Shown here piece by piece: positions 58,670 through 64,000 of a stretch of 64,000 nt of DNA (within the stretch, counting starts at the first letter, position 1; each line of letters begins with the position of its first letter). This DNA comes from Bacteroidia bacterium (lineage in GTDB: Bacteria; Bacteroidota; Ignavibacteria; UBA10030). Both the position numbers and the translations under genes were made by a program. The DNA lies in contig BQML01000002.1 in the NCBI GenBank assembly GCA_022180565.1, positions 181,888 to 245,887 on the forward strand, written 5' to 3'. The notes beneath the pieces are model-generated. The model was not told the origin of the DNA. It searched no databases and saw only the letters and a program-made list of their open reading frames with translations.

Positions 58670-60784
58670 ATGTCTTCCCGTCCCCGGATTCTCCTCGTCT
58701 TCCTGTTCCCGGCGGCATTCCTTGCCGCCCAGCCCTTTCAATACCCCAAGGCGGAAACCATCGATGCCGTGGACGATTTTCACGGCACCCGGGTGGCGGA
58801 TCCGTACCGGTGGATGGAGCAAGAGAATGATCCCAGATTGAAAATGTGGATCGAGCAACAGAATGTCCTCACGTCCGCCTACTTGAAGGATGTCCCGGCA
58901 CGCGAACGATTCAAACAACGCCTTCTCGAATTGTTGAACTATCCGCGGTACTCCGTTCCTGTACGGAACGGGACAATGTATTTCTACACAAGGAACGACG
59001 GTCTGCAGAACCAGTCGGTGCTGTATGTCCAGGAAGGCTTGGCGGGAACGCCCCGAGTCCTTATCAATCCGAATGACCTGAGCGAGGACGGAACAGTCGC
59101 TCTCGTCAACCGCCGCGCTTCAAAAGATGGGTCGCTTCTCGCTTACGGTCTTTCGACCGGAGGCAGTGACTGGCAGGAAATTCGCATTTGTCGAGTTGCC
59201 GACGGAAAAGGCTTTGATGATTTTATTCGCTGGACGAAGTTTGCCCAAGTGGCCTGGACACCCGATAACCGGGGCTTCTTCTATAGCCGATTCCCTGATC
59301 CCTCCACGGTCGCTCCGGAGGAGCAGAGTTACCATATGAAGGTGTACTGGCACCAAGTCGGAACGTCCCAGTCCGCCGATAAACTTGTGTATGAGCGCCC
59401 CGACGCAAAGGAGCTGGGGTTTAATCCTCTCGTCACAGACGACGGGAAGTATCTGATCCTCTTCGTGTGGAAAGGAACGGATGTCAACAACCGCATCTAC
59501 TACCGTGAACTCGGAGAGGAGGGCCCCTTCATCCGTCTGCTCGACGATGCCGACGCGGCTTATGAGTTCATCGGGAACACCGGCTCGGCCTTCTATTTCC
59601 ACACGACGCTCAACGCCCCGAGGGGACGAATCATTGCCATCGACGTCCGCAAACCGGAACGAGCAAATTGGAAAGAACTGGTTGCCGAACGGGAAGAGCC
59701 GGTTTCATTCGCTACGCTCGTGAATGAGCAGTTTGTGATTGCCTATCTCAAGGATGCCCACCACATTCTGCTCACGTTCTCGCTCGATGGAACACCGGCG
59801 GGGGAAGTCCCCTTGCCTGGTCTTGGCACGATCGCCGGACTTTCGGGAGAGCGAGAGGACACAACAATGTTTTTCGGGTTCACATCGTTTCTGTACCCAA
59901 CGACAATCTTTCGGTACGATTTCAAATCGAAGACCGTGACCCCGTTCTGGGAACCCGGCCTGAAGTTCGATCCGTCTGCCTATGAGACCAAACAAGTCTT
60001 CTATCAGTCAAAGGACGGCACGCGCATCCCCATGTTCCTTACGCACAAACGGGGCCTGGTTCTTGACGGCAACAACCCCACGCTCCTGTACGGCTACGGC
60101 GGCTTCAGCGCGGGAATGCTGCCATCGTTCAATGTCGCGCGGTTAGCCTGGATTGAACAGGGCGGCGTGTTTGCACTTGCAAACCTCAGGGGCGGAAATG
60201 AATATGGGGAGGAATGGCATCAGGCGGGAATGCTGGACAAAAAACAAAACGTCTTTGACGATTTCATCGCCGCCGCAGAATGGCTGATTCGGAACAAGTA
60301 TACACGCACTCCGAAGCTCGCCATTCAAGGCGGCAGTAACGGAGGGTTGCTCGTCGCCGCGTGCATGCTCCAACGACCGGATCTCTTCGGTGCAGTCGTG
60401 TGTCAGGTGCCCGTTGCGGATATGCTCCGTTATCACCGGTTCACCGTCGGCAGATACTGGGTTGGGGAATATGGAAATGCCGAAGAAAACCCCGATCACT
60501 TCAAATTCATGATCAAATACTCTCCTCTCCACAATGTCAAGAAAGGCGTTGCGTATCCCCCCACAATGATCACCACGGCAGACCGTGACGATCGCGTGGT
60601 GCCCGCGCACTCTTTGAAGTTCGCAGCCACTCTTCAAGCAAACGACGCAGGCCTCAATCCGATTTTGCTTCGCGTCGAGACCAAAGCTGGTCATGGAGGC
60701 GGAAAACCGATCTCCAAGCAGGTGGAGGAAACTTCAGACATTCTTGCTTTTCTGGTCAAAGCGCTCAGAATGCAAATCCCCTAG
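58670..60784 (+). CDS. Prolyl oligopeptidase (peptidase family S9A), secreted
   Basis: 704 residues from ATG 58670 (GGAG five bases upstream). A signal peptide of about 23 residues (ending FLAAQ) precedes the S9A protein; DPYRWME is the usual N-terminal motif. A seven-bladed propeller (about 95-430) is followed by an alpha/beta-hydrolase domain with S556 in QGGSNGGLL, Asp in DRDDRVVP and His in KAGHGGGKP. It cuts short peptides after proline, here probably in the periplasm. The frame runs further upstream to 58568, but that part has no signal-peptide logic. Confidence 0.96.
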   Translation: MSSRPRILLVFLFPAAFLAAQPFQYPKAETIDAVDDFHGTRVADPYRWMEQENDPRLKMWIEQQNVLTSAYLKDVPARERFKQRLLELLNYPRYSVPVRNGTMYFYTRNDGLQNQSVLYVQEGLAGTPRVLINPNDLSEDGTVALVNRRASKDGSLLAYGLSTGGSDWQEIRICRVADGKGFDDFIRWTKFAQVAWTPDNRGFFYSRFPDPSTVAPEEQSYHMKVYWHQVGTSQSADKLVYERPDAKELGFNPLVTDDGKYLILFVWKGTDVNNRIYYRELGEEGPFIRLLDDADAAYEFIGNTGSAFYFHTTLNAPRGRIIAIDVRKPERANWKELVAEREEPVSFATLVNEQFVIAYLKDAHHILLTFSLDGTPAGEVPLPGLGTIAGLSGEREDTTMFFGFTSFLYPTTIFRYDFKSKTVTPFWEPGLKFDPSAYETKQVFYQSKDGTRIPMFLTHKRGLVLDGNNPTLLYGYGGFSAGMLPSFNVARLAWIEQGGVFALANLRGGNEYGEEWHQAGMLDKKQNVFDDFIAAAEWLIRNKYTRTPKLAIQGGSNGGLLVAACMLQRPDLFGAVVCQVPVADMLRYHRFTVGRYWVGEYGNAEENPDHFKFMIKYSPLHNVKKGVAYPPTMITTADRDDRVVPAHSLKFAATLQANDAGLNPILLRVETKAGHGGGKPISKQVEETSDILAFLVKALRMQIP

Positions 60785-60794
60785 CGGGGCGCAT

Positions 60795-62768
60795 TCACTC
60801 TTTTCTCGCTCTCTCCAGCGAATCCCCCCGAAGCACCCATGCCGGGAGGGTGGGATAGAGCCGCAGAAGCTTCTGGTTCCGCTCCCCAAGGTCCCGTGCA
60901 AAGATCGGTCCTTTCTCCAGAAGAGGATCGTTCTGAGGAAAAAGGCCACCATAGCCTGAGGAAACGAACACAATTCCCCTGTCTATACCGGCCTGACGCA
61001 CGGTTTTCAAAGCCCGGCCGTCCACTCCCCAATATGAGTTGCCATAGTGCCGCAGGTGTGCAGGAAGGTTGAAGCAGAGGCCCAAGGTGATCAGAATCAG
61101 GACCATACCTGCCGCACTCATTCGAATGGTCTCCAATGACAGAGGAAGGCGGAGCCTCTCTTTCAAAAGGGAGGGGATCTCATCGATGGCAACCGCCGTC
61201 AAGAGGATCGCCGGTCCTGACGCCTCGAAGAGAAATCTCGGCCCAAAGCACCAGTCCTGAAACCAGTACAGGAGATACGCGCCGGCGAGCATGGCTCCGG
61301 ACGCAGCCAGCAAAAGCTCCCTCGTCCGCATCCTCCGCAGTCCCAAGAGCACGGTCACGAACAACAACGACGGAACGGGCCATTCAAACAAATACTTGTT
61401 GAATCCCACGAGATTGGCAAGCGTTTGCGTCAGTCCCTTCCACGGTGTGTGAAGCTGTCCGGCATTGACCTCGAAGAATCCGGGGTTTACACGCGATCCC
61501 CACAGCGATTGAAACCCAAACACCAGAGGATGACCCGTGGTGGCCCAATTGAAGAGAAACAAAAGCAAAAGCATGACTCCGAAGGCCGGGACAAAGCCCG
61601 CCGCGGCACGAAACAGCGCGGACGTTCTCCGAACAACAAGCACGACTGCGTAAAGAAGAAACGGGACCGCGAGGGCCGCGGCGCTGTACGGACGAGTCAT
61701 GACAAGCCAACCCAACGAAAGCCCCGAAAGAATCCCGTCATGAACCCTCTTCCCGTCAATGGCCCTGAAGAGAAAGTAAACGAAAGCAAGGAAGAAGAAG
61801 AGTGCCGTCGTGTGATTCATGAACTCTGAAGACATGAAAAGCAGAAATGGTGAGAACAATCCGAGAAGCGCCGCAAGCCGCCCGACCCGCTCGCCCGAAA
61901 GTTGGACGCCAACGCCGTAGAGCAGAATCAGCGAAAGGGAGCCCAGGAGCGGATTCACGAGCCAGGGTGCTCCTGCCATGACGCCTGCCGAGAGCAGTAC
62001 GGTATGACCGGGAGGATACTGCGAAAACCATCGGTCCCGCAAGATCATCTGGAGAAACTCAAAAAACTCGGGAGCGGGAGGCGCCGGAGCGAACAGGGAT
62101 CCTCGGGCGAACATCTTTGCATGGAACAACTGGGCGACGCTGTCTTGCACATGAGGAATCCTGTCGAAGACAAAGGTCGAAACGGAAATTGTTGCGGCAA
62201 GTGACAACGAAAACACCGACGCGAGGAAACGAGGACGAGGGCTCTCCAGCACCAGGCCCCGTGCGCGCCGATAGGCAGCGAGAAGCCGATCCGGCACTCT
62301 TTGGCCCTCGAACAATCGGAGTGCGCCGGAGAGGAGAATCAAAAACGCAAGCGTGCGAAGAACCATCTCGAGCGAAACCAGCGAGGCCGAACTGACAAAA
62401 TACCACTCCGGGGGTATCAAGGTTGCACAGAGGAACAAGCCGGCCAAGGAAAGCCGGAGACCGCATCTGGAAAGAACCCGTACGAACCGCATACTCGAGG
62501 CAAGGAGAACGAGACAAAGCACGAAGATGACGGCGAGGACCACGAGACCCGGCACGTGAAACCTGCCGGCCACGGGAAGGTCAATCCGGAAAACCAAGGA
62601 CCCATCATGGACCACCCGCTGGAAGTTGGTCAGGTCGAAGGGGGAATCGCGGGGAAGAAGCAAAAGCGTGAGAAACAGACCGGCAAGGAAGAAGAGGAAG
62701 GAAGCGAGTCGATGGCGCGCGCCAAACGAAGAGTGCTGCTGCCTGTAATCAAAAAGGGAACGATCCAT
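60795..62768 (-). CDS. Large multi-spanning membrane protein, glycosyltransferase (PMT/ArnT-like)
   Basis: 657 residues from the ATG at 62768 with a dozen or more hydrophobic segments. HVQDSVAQLFHAKMFARG, QYPPGHTVLL and the acidic residues near the first periplasmic loop resemble GT-C (ArnT, PMT, DUF2029) enzymes that use polyprenyl-phosphate sugars as donors. A soluble C-terminal domain of about 80 residues follows the last helix. I cannot name the substrate. It converges on the prolyl oligopeptidase gene with 10 bases between stops. A TTG at 62786 is an alternative start. Confidence 0.72.
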   Translation of the reverse strand: MDRSLFDYRQQHSSFGARHRLASFLFFLAGLFLTLLLLPRDSPFDLTNFQRVVHDGSLVFRIDLPVAGRFHVPGLVVLAVIFVLCLVLLASSMRFVRVLSRCGLRLSLAGLFLCATLIPPEWYFVSSASLVSLEMVLRTLAFLILLSGALRLFEGQRVPDRLLAAYRRARGLVLESPRPRFLASVFSLSLAATISVSTFVFDRIPHVQDSVAQLFHAKMFARGSLFAPAPPAPEFFEFLQMILRDRWFSQYPPGHTVLLSAGVMAGAPWLVNPLLGSLSLILLYGVGVQLSGERVGRLAALLGLFSPFLLFMSSEFMNHTTALFFFLAFVYFLFRAIDGKRVHDGILSGLSLGWLVMTRPYSAAALAVPFLLYAVVLVVRRTSALFRAAAGFVPAFGVMLLLLFLFNWATTGHPLVFGFQSLWGSRVNPGFFEVNAGQLHTPWKGLTQTLANLVGFNKYLFEWPVPSLLFVTVLLGLRRMRTRELLLAASGAMLAGAYLLYWFQDWCFGPRFLFEASGPAILLTAVAIDEIPSLLKERLRLPLSLETIRMSAAGMVLILITLGLCFNLPAHLRHYGNSYWGVDGRALKTVRQAGIDRGIVFVSSGYGGLFPQNDPLLEKGPIFARDLGERNQKLLRLYPTLPAWVLRGDSLERARKE

Positions 62769-62810
62769 GGGACAAGAATGTCCCAAGGTATGGAAAATTC
62801 GGCACGATTC

Positions 62811-63410
62811 TCAAGGGGGACCGAGGGAGCCAGACGGCCCAACAAGGTCGCGAAGACATTCGACCGGCGTGGCTCCATGATGAATCTCCAGTCTCCGTTC
62901 GTGATTGTGGTGGTGCACGAAGGCGGCAAAACCGGTTGCCGCATCATCAATTGTCTTCCACCGGCTTGTGCTCGATTGCGGGTCAAAAAAATGGCGATCG
63001 GTATACGCAAGCAAACCGTGGTCGCTGAACCTCGTAATCGAATGTCTTATCCCCAAGCGAGCCGCAAGCAGCGCGAACCGGTGTTCGGAAGTATCCCCGT
63101 TGCCGCCCGAATCGTCCGTGCAAATCGCCTCCAAAGAAAATGGAAAAAAGCGGACAATATGTTCAAGAAAGTCCATCTTAGCGGCGATGGAAGCCACAAA
63201 GTAGAACCGGCCTTCGAGCAGTTGCGTCCTGACATCGATCGCTTGCAGGAGAACGGAATCCACCTCTTGCTCCGGAAGACGAAGAACCCTGTCCTTGACC
63301 AAAACAAGAGCCCCCGGACGGGGCGCAAGAAAGGCCATTTGGTTTCGAATGCTCTCCATGACATCGTCGCTCATTGCCGGATCATCCTTTTCGAATTGCA
63401 CCATCTCCAT
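62811..63410 (-). CDS. Degenerate integrase-core (IS481-like transposase) protein
   Basis: About 199 residues that match the catalytic core of IS481/IS3-type transposases in order: QAIDVRTQ (first Asp, D59), FPFSLEAICTDD (second Asp, D99), LGIRHSITR, then the C-terminal NHERRLEIHHGATPVECL. The catalytic glutamate expected in the Gly-Lys-Val-Glu-Arg motif is Ala135 here (HGLLAYTDRH), and the N-terminal helix-turn-helix part is missing. No terminal inverted repeats are visible. It is either a decayed transposase or a domesticated derivative with an open frame. The family call is by eye. Confidence 0.55.
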   Translation of the reverse strand: MEMVQFEKDDPAMSDDVMESIRNQMAFLAPRPGALVLVKDRVLRLPEQEVDSVLLQAIDVRTQLLEGRFYFVASIAAKMDFLEHIVRFFPFSLEAICTDDSGGNGDTSEHRFALLAARLGIRHSITRFSDHGLLAYTDRHFFDPQSSTSRWKTIDDAATGFAAFVHHHNHERRLEIHHGATPVECLRDLVGPSGSLGPP

Positions 63411-63545
63411 CCGCAAACCCTTTCAAACGAAGTTCCATGTACCTCCCCGCCCTCTCCCCACTATTCTCATGCCGCGCCGCCGGTTTGATGATCGGTGAAA
63501 TTCCTGCTGTTTTGAAAACACTTCCAAGAGCGTGGGAGAGCGTGG

Positions 63546-63562
63546 AATGTAAATTCTACATT
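63546..63562. promoter_or_regulatory. Short inverted repeat upstream of the moeA promoter
   Basis: AATGTA, five bases, TACATT: a 6-5-6 inverted repeat ending 7 bases before the predicted -35 box. It could be an operator for a dimeric regulator, but chance occurrence is possible. Confidence 0.3.
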
Positions 63563-63569
63563 GCTCTCC

Positions 63570-63598
63570 TTGCTTTTCCATGGAGCGATGCATATTTT
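63570..63598 (+). promoter_or_regulatory. Predicted promoter for moeA
   Basis: TTGCTT (63570-63575), 17 bases, TATTTT (63593-63598). Transcription would start about 15 bases before the ATG. The gap between the transposase remnant and moeA (63411-63619) is otherwise uninterpreted. Confidence 0.45.
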
Positions 63599-63619
63599 GA
63601 CGTTGTGAAAGAGTTGGTG

Positions 63620-64000
63620 ATGGTTTCCGCAATCGAAGCGCGCAACCGGATCGTCGACTCCATAACACCGGTGTCTTCTGAACCCTGCCCCTTGCAGAGA
63701 TGCGGCGGCAGGGTCCTCGCCGTTGATGTCTCGGCCCCGCACGACGTTCCCCTGTTCGACAATTCCGGCATGGATGGCTACGCAGTCCGGGTCGATGACA
63801 TCCTCAAGGCAAGCAGAGAGAATCCCGTCGAACTGAAACTGCTGGGTGAAATTCCTGCAGGCAGATCGTTTTCCGAAAAGGTTGTTCCCGGAACAGCGAT
63901 ACGGATCATGACCGGCGCCCCGGTTCCCGATGGTGCCGATGCTGTTATTGAACAGGAACTCACAGAGACGCGCGACGGAATGGTGCAGGTCCAGGCCCCG
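63620..64000 (+). CDS. moeA: Molybdopterin molybdenumtransferase MoeA, N-terminal part (3' end outside window)
   Basis: The first 127 residues are visible. MoeA inserts molybdenum into the adenylated molybdopterin, completing the molybdenum cofactor. MVSAIEARNRIVDSI at the start, APHDVPLFDNSGMDGYAVR, EIPAGRSF and IRIMTGAPVPDGADAVIEQE are family signatures. The ATG at 63620 has GAAAGAG upstream; the frame continues upstream to 63488, but that segment does not look like MoeA. It runs off the right edge. Confidence 0.95.
   Translation, partial: MVSAIEARNRIVDSITPVSSEPCPLQRCGGRVLAVDVSAPHDVPLFDNSGMDGYAVRVDDILKASRENPVELKLLGEIPAGRSFSEKVVPGTAIRIMTGAPVPDGADAVIEQELTETRDGMVQVQAP

Noticed and set aside
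62786-62814. Minus-strand TTGAGA-17-ATACCT as a promoter for the glycosyltransferase gene
   Set aside because: The -10 lacks the leading T-A of the recurrent motif; too weak to annotate.
62301-63488. A 395-codon plus-strand frame over the glycosyltransferase and transposase-like genes
   Set aside because: Its composition is extremely basic and motif-free, while both minus-strand frames show coherent protein families.
63488-63619. A 44-residue N-terminal extension of MoeA
   Set aside because: The extension overlaps the predicted promoter and has no MoeA similarity; the protein family begins at the ATG at 63620.

Overview
The window (about 56% GC by eye, tightly packed, almost no intergenic space) looks like a chromosomal core segment of a Gram-negative bacterium of the Fibrobacteres-Chlorobi-Bacteroidetes (FCB) superphylum, possibly an Ignavibacteria/Chlorobi-side lineage. 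The reasons are lipid A genes (lpxB, lpxK), a BamA/TamA-type outer-membrane protein, GWxTD, DUF3108 and DUF4837 family proteins, and a mycobacterial-type L-lysine 6-transaminase beside an aldehyde dehydrogenase. The promoters visible here are TTGnnn-17-TATATT-like rather than the TTTG/TAnnTTTG type of Bacteroidetes proper. The taxonomic placement is inference. I see no rRNA, CRISPR, prophage or intact insertion sequence.

Layout. Positions 1-4.5 kb: the 3' end of 1-pyrroline-5-carboxylate dehydrogenase, a zinc-ribbon protein, sucC, gatB, tpiA. 4.6-16.2 kb: one long co-directional run from a catalytically altered GH2-like membrane protein through smc, a HAD phosphatase, an ICMT-like methyltransferase, lpxB, lpxK, a YbdK-type carboxylate-amine ligase and a class I glutamine amidotransferase. 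16.2-25.9 kb: ppdK, queA, ispD, plsY, gpsA, a second divergent plsY, an HtrA protease and purB. 26-30.7 kb: lysine catabolism (aldehyde dehydrogenase, lat), nadE, rsmI. 30.8-33 kb: groESL under a perfect CIRCE operator and ending in a clear terminator. 33-35 kb: dnaG.

35-48 kb: a ferredoxin, a geranylgeranyl-reductase-family flavoprotein, a GT9 heptosyltransferase, a DUF3108 protein, a deoxyhypusine-synthase-like protein, a CPBP protease, a second zinc-ribbon protein, cdsA, rimO, a GWxTD protein, a BamA-like protein, a DGGGP-synthase-like UbiA prenyltransferase, rnhB and a YraN protein. 48-52.4 kb: NAD salvage (pncB, pncA), cstA and an exonuclease-like protein. 52.4-58.5 kb (minus strand): tRNA(CAU), tilS, hpt, ftsH, a polyprenol/diacylglycerol kinase-like protein and a DUF4837 lipoprotein, reading as one transcription unit. 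58.6-64 kb: a prolyl oligopeptidase, a large glycosyltransferase-like membrane protein (minus), a degenerate IS481-type transposase core (minus), and the 5' end of moeA.

Themes. Envelope and lipid biogenesis runs through the whole window: two PlsY paralogues around gpsA, CdsA, LpxB/LpxK, GT9, the BamA-like protein, and a trio (geranylgeranyl reductase with ferredoxin, UbiA, polyprenol kinase) suggestive of isoprenoid ether-lipid or prenol metabolism. The most interesting items are that isoprenoid-lipid gene set, the GH2 pseudoenzyme fused to a membrane domain, the paired zinc-ribbon/DUF2007-like proteins, a recurring promoter type with a fixed 17-base spacer at eight places, the CAU tRNA in front of tilS, and the transposase core that has lost its catalytic glutamate. 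No intergenic stretch exceeds 300 bases; the longest is about 230 bases, in front of groES.
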